This document shows positions 1-5,262 of a stretch of DNA of 8,671 nucleotides, in pieces. How positions within the stretch are numbered: the stretch's first letter is position 1; the number at the start of each line of letters is the position of its first letter. A program made the translations under genes and the position numbers. Under the pieces are notes generated by a model. It was not told where the DNA came from. It ran no database searches and saw only the letters and a program-made list of their open reading frames with translations. The DNA comes from Oscillospiraceae bacterium (GTDB lineage: Bacteria > Bacillota > Clostridia > Oscillospirales > Ruminococcaceae): NCBI GenBank assembly GCA_022511485.1, contig JAFLUJ010000030.1, forward strand, positions 1 to 8,671, given 5' to 3'.

Positions 1-10
1 CGTAAGCAAC

Positions 11-96
11 GCCATAGTACTTATGACATTCCGCAGGCTACATATCATAAGTACAAGGCGGCAGCAGTTCAAGCTCGGCGCAGCCTGAGCAACTGC
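11..96. repeat. Two inverted repeats (hairpin pair) upstream of the lipoprotein promoter
   Basis: A perfect 10-bp inverted repeat, GTACTTATGA (17-26) and TCATAAGTAC (45-54), encloses an 18-nt loop and can be extended outward by GCC (11-13) with GGC (57-59). A second hairpin follows, with outer arms GCAGTT (64-69) and AACTGC (91-96) and an inner stem GCTCGGC/GCC(T)GAGC closing on a GCA triloop. The inner part shares GGCGCAGCC and a following TGAG with the hairpin cluster after glxK (4804-4820), so both may belong to one family of dispersed structured repeats. No gene is visible in 1-191. The 3' end of an upstream gene or an RNA is possible but cannot be shown from here. Confidence 0.5.
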
Positions 97-114
97 ACAC
101 CCTTGGATAGCCGC

Positions 115-144
115 TTGACACACCTCACTATGCTATGATATAAT
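115..144 (+). promoter_or_regulatory. SigmaA-type promoter of the lipoprotein gene
   Basis: A consensus -35 box TTGACA (115-120) is followed by an 18-nt spacer and a consensus -10 box TATAAT (139-144). Transcription would start near 151, giving a leader of about 40 nt before the ATG at 192. A near-ideal AGGAGG Shine-Dalgarno (180-185) sits six bases before the start codon. Confidence 0.8.
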
Positions 145-191
145 TGCAGTAGAAAAGCCCACCACTGAGTATCATTTTCAGGAGGATTTTT

Positions 192-1337
192 ATGCCAAAA
201 TTTGCGTTATTATTAGTAATATGTTTGCTTCTCTGCTCATGTTCTCCACAGCAGGAGAAAACTTTTGAGACTGAGACTGAAACCGAAAACGCAACTATAT
301 CCGAAACAGTAGTTGAAACTTTGCCTGAATCCTCGGCAGAAACTACTGAAACTCATACTATTGTTATTACTAAAACAATAGATGAGGAAAATAAGCCTGA
401 GGAAATTTGCACAATTTCCGAAGATGGAAAAAACGTTCTGGATTTGAGAGCACTCACGGGAGAGGATATTCGCAGCGCATATTACTGCGGCGGGGATATT
501 GTCTGTTCGCCTTTTGAAAAAGATGAAATGGCATATATTTATGTTATCGACATACAGCATGGGAAGGTAGTCAACCTTATTAAGACGGATTTTGAATATT
601 ACAGCCACCCTCATATGTACTATAACGGACAGCTTTATATGAGATTTGAGAATGAAAATGAAGAAGCAACCGTTATAAAACTGAGTACCGATGGCTCATA
701 CGAAATAACTGAGCATGAAAGCCTATGGGATATTCCTGAACAATGCGGGAAGCATTGGCTTATCGGTGATGGTGCAAATATTACCGATATGGCAAGCGAA
801 GAGATTCTCCTTGCCACAGACGCACAGTCTTATGCAGACAAATCTGCTTCATGGTACAGCTATGTATGTCCTATAGACGATGATCGTTTTGTTTATTATA
901 AATCAGGCTATGAATGGTCAAACGGCGTAGGTGTGTACGATCTTTCGACTCATATCGCTACGGATATGCCTGATACATGGGAAAAATATTTTATAATGGC
1001 GGCAAACGGGAAAATTTACACCGAGGAAGGACGGTATGACTATATAGGGACAATGATCTATGTTTCCGATACGAATAAACTTGAAACTCATCTGCTTACG
1101 AATATTGGGGAAATTGGAAAGGTCAGGGAATATTTTGCTCCCGATAACGGAGAATATATCGGTGCATTTCTGTATAGCGGAAAGATTCTGCTGATTGACA
1201 AGGAAAGTGGGAATATTATACGGGAGATACAGCTTCCTGAAAAAGCCGGCGACTATAACTATGATGTATTTTTTACCGACAGCTTTATTTGTGCAGAATA
1301 CGGCGGGAAAATTTATATGTATCCCAGAAGATTATAG
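192..1337 (+). CDS. Secreted lipoprotein with T/E-rich linker, possible beta-propeller-like domain
   Basis: The 381-aa product is predicted to be exported and lipid-anchored on the outer face of the membrane. A hydrophobic signal peptide (residues 4-16) ends in a lipobox LCSC with Cys17 as the lipidation site. Residues 18 to about 70 form a Thr/Glu/Ser-rich low-complexity linker, as in Gram-positive surface lipoproteins. The rest (about 75-381) has recurring short units of hydrophobic strand plus aromatic Tyr and Gly turns, such as YYNGQLYM, DRFVYYKSG, NGKIYTEEG and GGKIYMYP. These resemble blades of a WD40/YVTN-type or DUF5050-type propeller, though I cannot assign a named family. The start is fixed by AGGAGG six bases upstream and by the signal peptide beginning at once. 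No partner gene is obvious: the next gene is on the other strand. Role unknown; ligand or cell-wall binding is a guess. Confidence 0.85.
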   Translation: MPKFALLLVICLLLCSCSPQQEKTFETETETENATISETVVETLPESSAETTETHTIVITKTIDEENKPEEICTISEDGKNVLDLRALTGEDIRSAYYCGGDIVCSPFEKDEMAYIYVIDIQHGKVVNLIKTDFEYYSHPHMYYNGQLYMRFENENEEATVIKLSTDGSYEITEHESLWDIPEQCGKHWLIGDGANITDMASEEILLATDAQSYADKSASWYSYVCPIDDDRFVYYKSGYEWSNGVGVYDLSTHIATDMPDTWEKYFIMAANGKIYTEEGRYDYIGTMIYVSDTNKLETHLLTNIGEIGKVREYFAPDNGEYIGAFLYSGKILLIDKESGNIIREIQLPEKAGDYNYDVFFTDSFICAEYGGKIYMYPRRL

Positions 1338-1348
1338 CAATACAACAA

Positions 1349-1433
1349 TTGATAATTTAACTGCATACTGATATAAAAAGCCGATGAATTATTATCATTG
1401 CTTGAGGAGAAATTTATGTTGAAATTCAAGTAA
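1349..1433 (+). other. Promoter, Shine-Dalgarno and five-codon mini-ORF (MLKFK)
   Basis: TTGATA (1349-1354), a 17-nt spacer and TATAAA (1372-1377) form a plausible promoter. A strong GAGGAG (1404-1409) lies six bases before ATG at 1416, which opens only five codons, ATG TTG AAA TTC AAG, before TAA (1431-1433). The start resembles that of the upstream lipoprotein gene, which begins ATG CCA AAA TTT after a similar ribosome site. It may be the truncated head of a lost gene, a leader peptide or chance. Nothing gene-like follows before the terminator at 1499. Confidence 0.35.
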
Positions 1434-1498
1434 TTGTCAGTGAGTTATGATAACCGATTTCGTTCACACAAAATCTATACTCGCTAAATAAAACAGCA

Positions 1499-1526
1499 AA
1501 AGGATGCGTAGCGATACGCATCCTTT
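1499..1526 (-). terminator. Rho-independent terminator, probably of the zinc-ribbon gene
   Basis: A perfect 12-bp inverted repeat, AAAGGATGCGTA (1499-1510) and TACGCATCCTTT (1515-1526), has a four-base loop. On the minus strand it is followed by a T-rich tail (TTTTGCTGTTTTATT), which suits the zinc-ribbon gene ending at 1640. On the plus strand the tail is CTAAAAACC, a poor U-tract, although the stem could also slow transcription from the left. The rest of 1527-1639 shows no gene. Confidence 0.75.
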
Positions 1527-1639
1527 CTAAAAACCTTAAAAAACACTTCTTTTCCAATAGCTCACGTCAAAAGGGTCTCCCCCGATAGGAACACAGATAC
1601 AATGCGCTGATTATGATTTACACTATTGTTTACAAAGTA

Positions 1640-2803
1640 TTAATTCGTGGGATCACCGTGATGGTTTCTGCCTATGAGGGTGCCGGCCCATATCAGCATG
1701 ACGATACCCAGAGCGGTGAGAGTTCCTCCCATACGGTAGAGATCGGGAGATATAACGTCGGTGACGCATTTGGCTATACTGCGGACAAATCTGTCCTGAC
1801 CGGATAAAAACACCTGAGCGACGGCAAGGAAGGTCAGGATCAGCACTGCTGCTCCTCCGGCGAAAACTGCTCCTCCTCCCCAGATCAGGACTTTTTCGGG
1901 GCGGCGGTTTATCGCCCACAGGACGACAAGCACGGCAGCGGCGGCGACGGCTTCCCCGATCATGACGGGAACGGAGCAGAACAGCCGAAGGATCGTCAGT
2001 ATCCCTCCGTCAATGGCATTTTCAATTTTTGAGGGTGATATGGCTTCAAGGACAGATCCGGTGCGGTCAAGCTCTTCAAAGGCAAGATCAATATCATGCT
2101 GGGAAAGAGGTTTTCCTATTGCGCTGCTTATGAGGCTGATGTTCTCGCTGAAAACCTCCTTAAGCTTTTCCGGAGTGAGCTTTTCCGGAATCTCTCCCTC
2201 CCGGATAAATCCTGCATATCCGTTAAGCTGGTCAGTGAGGAAATCCTCTGCTGTGGAGCTTTCATATATACGGCGTATGTCCTCTTTTGTAAGGCCTGTC
2301 CCGGTTGACATTACATAAACAGCCTCCTGAACAGTGGCGTCGGAGGATATTTCATAGTCGCCCGCAACAAGTGTTACCGCTTTTTCGGCAGGAAGATTCA
2401 TAACGTCAAGACGACCGGCAAATTCGGATATTTTTTTTCCGTCAGTGATAAGACGTACCGCCGCAGATGCTGCCGCAAGGACGATAAGCGCCAGCATGAC
2501 AGCAGCTGCTGCAAAAGAGCTTATATCCTTGACAGCTTCCGACACGGAGGTATTTTTCTTCACAATTACGGGTATTTCCTCGTCCATTGTGTCAGCAGCA
2601 GGCGTAGGAGGATATTCCGAATGTCCTTCCATAGCTCTTATAAAGCCTGTTTGCTCCAATTTCTCAGGTTCTTTAATGTCCGGTATTATGGGTTCAATGC
2701 GGATCGGTTCGGATATTTGCTCATATGGAACAAGATCAGAACCGCAGCTTATGCAGCAGGTCATCCTATCGTTATATTCCTTTCCGCAGTTAGGGCAAAT
2801 CAT
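1640..2803 (-). CDS. Zinc-ribbon, multi-pass membrane protein of unknown function
   Basis: The 387-aa product starts with a zinc ribbon: Cys3-x2-Cys6 and Cys17-x2-Cys20, in the pattern CPNCG...CISCG. An acidic, Pro-rich cytosolic linker (about 25-90) follows. There are then four likely membrane segments at about 98-119, 274-298, 305-331 and 358-378. The roughly 150-residue stretch between segments 1 and 2 is polar and helical and would be outside the cell. Zinc-ribbon plus membrane-domain proteins of this style are common in Clostridia and mostly uncharacterised. I chose the ATG at 2803 because a longer version starting at 2863 would begin inside the promoter, and the zinc ribbon would then not be N-terminal. 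The ribosome site is AAGGA, about 11 bases upstream, which is weak. The gene appears monocistronic, with its own promoter and terminator. Confidence 0.8.
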   Translation of the reverse strand: MICPNCGKEYNDRMTCCISCGSDLVPYEQISEPIRIEPIIPDIKEPEKLEQTGFIRAMEGHSEYPPTPAADTMDEEIPVIVKKNTSVSEAVKDISSFAAAAVMLALIVLAAASAAVRLITDGKKISEFAGRLDVMNLPAEKAVTLVAGDYEISSDATVQEAVYVMSTGTGLTKEDIRRIYESSTAEDFLTDQLNGYAGFIREGEIPEKLTPEKLKEVFSENISLISSAIGKPLSQHDIDLAFEELDRTGSVLEAISPSKIENAIDGGILTILRLFCSVPVMIGEAVAAAAVLVVLWAINRRPEKVLIWGGGAVFAGGAAVLILTFLAVAQVFLSGQDRFVRSIAKCVTDVISPDLYRMGGTLTALGIVMLIWAGTLIGRNHHGDPTN

Positions 2804-2851
2804 TTTTTCATCAATCCTTATCTTTTGGAATATTATGGTTTCTATATAAAT

Positions 2852-2880
2852 ATAATATACCATTTTATCCCAAATGTCAA
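2852..2880 (-). promoter_or_regulatory. Promoter of the zinc-ribbon gene
   Basis: Read on the minus strand, TTGACA (plus 2875-2880) is followed by a 17-nt spacer and TATTAT (plus 2852-2857), a near-consensus sigmaA promoter. The start point would be near 2845, leaving a leader of about 40 nt before the ATG at 2803. This rules out the in-frame start at 2863. Confidence 0.8.
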
Positions 2881-2909
2881 CGGAAAAGTTGCGACAAAAA
2901 ATGACAGAG

Positions 2910-2977
2910 TTGCAGACGGCGGAGAGGGTACAACTGCCGCTCTAATTGAAGGACTTGGCGGAAAATATGTGGATTGA
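2910..2977 (+). pseudogene. Fragment of a second glycerate kinase gene (glxK remnant)
   Basis: Positions 2910-2970 match 3735-3795 inside the intact glycerate kinase gene at 57 of 61 bases with no gaps. The fragment reads ADGGEGTTAALIEGLGGKYV, then Asp and a TGA stop at 2975-2977. Three of the four differences are third-codon changes (GCA/GCG, ACT/ACA, CTA/CTT) and the fourth is Tyr for Phe. That pattern suggests divergence while still coding, so the source was probably a working paralog later lost, rather than a fresh copy of the neighbour. A weaker in-frame match just upstream (2882-2905, 17 of 24 bases to the GKVTAKYG segment) lies in the wrong order and may be chance. No start codon or ribosome site belongs to the fragment. 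Confidence 0.8.
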
Positions 2978-3002
2978 CTAATATTCTGTTTTGTGGTATG
3001 AT
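2974..3002 (+). promoter_or_regulatory. Promoter of the DUF6125-glxK operon
   Basis: TTGACT (2974-2979), a 17-nt spacer and TATGAT (2997-3002) form a good sigmaA promoter. Its -35 box overlaps the last codons and stop of the glxK remnant, so the breakpoint of that fragment coincides with the present promoter. The in-frame ATG at 2991 lies inside the promoter and cannot be the start of the downstream gene. Confidence 0.7.
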
Positions 3003-3062
3003 TTTTTCAGCAGTCAATTACTATTACTATATAAATTAAATAAAAAAGGAGTACATAATCAT

Positions 3063-3575
3063 ATGCTTAACAATGAAGAACTGAATGAGTTGTCCAGAGA
3101 TCAATTAATAGAACTGCTTTTTATCGATGCAAAAAATCTGATTGCTATGGACGGTGTCTGGTTCCAATCCATAGAAAAAGAAATAGGTATGGACAGTGCA
3201 ATGCATCACGATGAAGAGGCGTGGAAGCTTTACACTCGTTCCGAAGCAAGAAGGATAAAAAAATTTCTGGGACTTCCGGAGCATCCTGGACTTGAAGGAC
3301 TTGCTAAAGCTATGTCGTACAGAATGGTGGATAGAGCAAATCCAAGTGAAACTATCTTAAAAGACAATAAACTCATTTATAAAATTACTGTCTGTCGTGT
3401 TCAGGAAGCCCGCACAAGAAAAAATATGCCCCTTCATCCATGCAAGAGCGCCGCTGTTTATGAATATGGCGGATTTGCGGAAGTGATCGATGACAGAATA
3501 AAATGTCGATGCATAAGCTGCTATCCTGATATTACTGATGATACCTGTTCATGTGCGTGGGAGTTTTGGATATAA
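3063..3575 (+). CDS. DUF6125-like cysteine-rich cytosolic protein
   Basis: The 170-aa product has no signal peptide or membrane segment. The N-terminal half is helical, with NLIAMDGVWFQSIEKEIGMD (25-44) and EARRIKKFLGL (61-71). This is the pattern I recall for the DUF6125 family, whose members share a leader such as 'ALDGLWF..VE..G.D.A...D...W' and an 'EA+RIK.FL' helix. The C-terminal half is Cys-rich (Cys111, 127, 148, 150, 153, 162, 164) and ends CAWEFWI, which fits the family's 'C..C.PD...CAWEF' tail. The cysteines suggest metal binding or redox chemistry, and a distant relation to L-2-amino-thiazoline-4-carboxylate hydrolase-like proteins is possible; both are inference. AAGGAG (3046-3051), 11 bases upstream, supports the ATG at 3063. 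It lies 38 nt before glxK on the same strand, probably as one transcript. Confidence 0.75.
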   Translation: MLNNEELNELSRDQLIELLFIDAKNLIAMDGVWFQSIEKEIGMDSAMHHDEEAWKLYTRSEARRIKKFLGLPEHPGLEGLAKAMSYRMVDRANPSETILKDNKLIYKITVCRVQEARTRKNMPLHPCKSAAVYEYGGFAEVIDDRIKCRCISCYPDITDDTCSCAWEFWI

Positions 3576-3613
3576 AATAAACAACAATAATACTATAAGT
3601 GAGGATCATGTAA

Positions 3614-4756
3614 ATGCGTGTCGTAATAGCAATAGATTCATTCAAGGGGAGTCTTACCTCCATGGAAGCCGGATATGCCGCACGAGAAGGAATACTTCGT
3701 GCTGTCCCGCAGGCAGAGATCATTGTCAAGCCTCTTGCGGACGGCGGAGAGGGTACAACAGCCGCTCTTATTGAAGGACTTGGCGGAAAATTTGTCTCTG
3801 CGGAAGTGACCGGACCTCTTGGAGGAAAAGTAACGGCAAAATACGGAATAATGAACGATAATACTGCTGTCATGGAAATGGCGGAGGCGGCAGGGATTGT
3901 TCTTGTAGACCGCAATGATCTGAACCCCCATATTGCTACAACCTATGGCGTGGGCGAAATGATACTGGACGCTGTAAAACGAGGCTGCCGGAAATTCATA
4001 ATAGGCATAGGAGGAAGCGCAACCACGGACGGCGGTGTGGGAATGCTTCAGGCTATTGGCTATAAATTTCTCGACAGCAACGGAGATCAAATACCTTTCG
4101 GAATTGATCCTCTTGACATGATAGAAAAGATCAGCTCTGATAATGTAATTCCGGAGCTTGATGAATGTTATTTTCTGATCGCCTGTGATGTGCGGAATCC
4201 GCTTTGCGGTGAAAATGGAGCGGTCTATGTGTTTGGATTTCAAAAGGGTGTAAAGGAGAACGAAAAGGAAGTCCTCGACCAAAAGATGCGGCACTATGCT
4301 GACAAAACTGCAAAATTTACCGGGACGGACAACAGAGATGCGGAGGGCGCCGGCGCAGCGGGAGGACTTGGCTTTGCGTTTCTCAGCTGCATGAAAAATG
4401 CAGAGCTGAGACCGGGAGCAGATATTGTTTTGGAAGCTGTCGGTCTTGAAAGCAACATAAAGGATTCGGATATAGTCGTCACAGGAGAGGGCAGACTTGA
4501 TTCCCAGACAGCAATGGGCAAAGCGCCCATCGGTGTTGCCCGTCTTGCGAAAAAATACGGCAAAAGAGTGATCGCCTTCGCCGGAAGTGTTTCTGACGAT
4601 GCGGCAAAATGCAACGATGAGGGCATTGACGCATTCTTCCCCATCCTCCGGGAAGTCACTACGCTTGAAGAAGCTATGGATAAGGAAACTGCGAAAAAGA
4701 ATATGGCTCTTGCAGCAGAGCAAGTATTCAAAATCTTATACTATTTCCCATTTTAA
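3614..4756 (+). CDS. glxK: Glycerate kinase (GlxK/GarK family)
   Basis: This cytosolic enzyme phosphorylates glycerate with ATP. GlxK/GarK-type enzymes usually make 2-phosphoglycerate, feeding glyoxylate- or serine-derived carbon into lower glycolysis. At 380 aa it has the usual family length. Visible motifs, in order, are DSFKGS (8-13), ADGGEGTT (42-49), GPLGGKV (68-73), GIGGSATTDGG (131-141), CDVRNPLCG (191-199), GAGAAGGLG (245-253) and TGEGRLDSQT (290-299). The GPQKG motif common in relatives is GFQKG here. GAGG (3601-3604) sits nine bases before the ATG. The last residues, ILYYFPF, look atypical, and the TAA stop lies inside the first arm of a palindrome (4750-4762). A repeat insertion may therefore have replaced the original C-terminal tip. 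Part of codons 41-61 is duplicated upstream at 2910-2970. Confidence 0.95.
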   Translation: MRVVIAIDSFKGSLTSMEAGYAAREGILRAVPQAEIIVKPLADGGEGTTAALIEGLGGKFVSAEVTGPLGGKVTAKYGIMNDNTAVMEMAEAAGIVLVDRNDLNPHIATTYGVGEMILDAVKRGCRKFIIGIGGSATTDGGVGMLQAIGYKFLDSNGDQIPFGIDPLDMIEKISSDNVIPELDECYFLIACDVRNPLCGENGAVYVFGFQKGVKENEKEVLDQKMRHYADKTAKFTGTDNRDAEGAGAAGGLGFAFLSCMKNAELRPGADIVLEAVGLESNIKDSDIVVTGEGRLDSQTAMGKAPIGVARLAKKYGKRVIAFAGSVSDDAAKCNDEGIDAFFPILREVTTLEEAMDKETAKKNMALAAEQVFKILYYFPF

Positions 4757-4816
4757 ATATATTGGCAAAGCCCATATATTTAAAATGTACCGCAAAGCGG
4801 TGGGCGGCGCAGCCGC
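4750..4816. repeat. Cluster of three triloop hairpins at the 3' end of glxK
   Basis: The first hairpin has perfect 13-bp arms ATTTTAAATATAT (4750-4762) and ATATATTTAAAAT (4774-4786), and continues through one mismatch into GGC-AAA-GCC. The second is ACCGC-AAA-GCGGT (4789-4801). The third is GCGGC-GCA-GCCGC (4804-4816). All three close on three-base loops. No U-tract follows any of them, so this is not a classical terminator. It resembles a REP-like or MITE-like structured repeat, or an RNA-stabilising 3' end. The GGCGCAGCC core and TGAG recur near 77-89 in the window. Confidence 0.6.
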
Positions 4817-4893
4817 TGAGGAAGCCGTTCAATACTAATTCGGTTCTCTAAAATAAAAGTAGACATTTTATGGATCAGTATAAAAATAGTGAC

Positions 4894-4927
4894 GACCTCC
4901 TATGGTATGATAAAATCATAGGAGGTC
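4894..4927 (-). terminator. Long hairpin between glxK and dpaB, candidate terminator with a Shine-Dalgarno in one arm
   Basis: Perfect 11-bp arms GACCTCCTATG (4894-4904) and CATAGGAGGTC (4917-4927) enclose 12 bases. On the minus strand it lies about 40 nt after the dpaB stop and is followed by GTCACTATTTTTATA, a modest U-rich tail, so termination of dpaB is the simplest reading. On the plus strand the right arm holds AGGAGG (4920-4925), paired with CCTCC of the left arm, and an extended -10 (TGGTATGAT, 4903-4911) sits inside. That is the layout of mobile-element leaders in which read-through RNA hides its ribosome site. No usable start codon follows, so at most this is a remnant. Confidence 0.5.
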
Positions 4928-4965
4928 AATTTCTATATCAGATCTGTATGCTGCTGTTTTGAAAA

Positions 4966-5238
4966 TCAGTCTCCGTAAAGCATGGGCTGGAGCTGTACTC
5001 CATCCAGAGCGGCGGAAACAGCCTCCGGCAGGCGTTCAAAGTCCGCAACAAGGGAACGTGGCTTTCCATCGGAGTCGTCCTGTCCGAATGGCGCAAGATA
5101 GATATTTCTGTAGTTAAGCAGAGCTCCGATGTTTTTTGCTGATCCGGATAGTCCGTCATTTGTGGATACCGCTATAACAAGAGGAGATGAATTTCTCAGA
5201 TGGGATTTCGCCGCCATTGTGACGGGAGTTGCCGTTAT
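4966..5238 (-). pseudogene. dpaB: 3' half of spoVFB/dpaB, dipicolinate synthase subunit B, split by a recombinase element
   Basis: The 90 codons before TGA (4966-4968) match the C-terminal half of DpaB, the flavoprotein-fold subunit that works with DpaA to make dipicolinic acid in the sporulation mother cell. Recognisable segments are ITATPVTMAAKSHLRN (1-16), VIAVSTNDGLSGSAKNIG (21-38), IYLAPFGQDDSDGKPRSLVA (46-65), LPEAV and VQLQPML (81-87). Family members are near 195-200 aa, so about the first 105 residues are missing. Upstream of Ile1 the frame stays open to 5295, but the residues stop resembling DpaB and overlap the recombinase 3' end. No ribosome site or good start is present. The absence of stops or frameshifts suggests the half-gene is still under selection, as expected if excision of the adjoining element rebuilds dpaB. 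A recent dead insertion cannot be excluded. Confidence 0.85.
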
Positions 5239-5262
5239 TTGGAAACGGAAGCGTTTCAGGGC
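5236..5262. other. Probable attachment junction between the element and dpaB
   Basis: Homology to DpaB stops at 5238 and the recombinase stop codon is at 5256-5258, so the element-chromosome boundary must lie close to this interval. It holds a short palindrome, GAAACG (5242-5247) and CGTTTC (5252-5257), around GAAG. Large serine recombinase sites are short, imperfectly symmetrical and have a two-base core, so this palindrome is the natural candidate for the crossover. The exact core cannot be fixed without the other end of the element or an uninterrupted dpaB. Confidence 0.5.

Noticed and set aside
237..817. Minus-strand frames opposite the lipoprotein gene
   Set aside because: The plus strand has promoter, ribosome site, signal peptide and lipobox; the antisense frames have none of these.
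1962..2849. Several plus-strand frames opposite the zinc-ribbon gene
   Set aside because: The minus-strand protein has a zinc ribbon, clear membrane segments, a promoter and a terminator; the plus frames are antisense shadows.
2882..2905. Second glxK-like scrap matching the GKVTAKYG segment
   Set aside because: Only 17 of 24 bases match and it lies on the wrong side of the main fragment; chance cannot be excluded.
3638..4723. Long open frame on the minus strand opposite glxK (361 codons)
   Set aside because: It is antisense to an unmistakable glycerate kinase, has Cys/Ser/His-rich non-protein-like composition, and no domain or ribosome site.
4750..4927. CRISPR-like array from repeated hairpins after glxK
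   Set aside because: The hairpins differ in sequence, and there are no regular direct repeats, spacers or cas genes.
4938..5159. Minus-strand frame overlapping the dpaB fragment
   Set aside because: It is a shifted frame of the conserved DpaB C-terminal half and has no protein similarity of its own.
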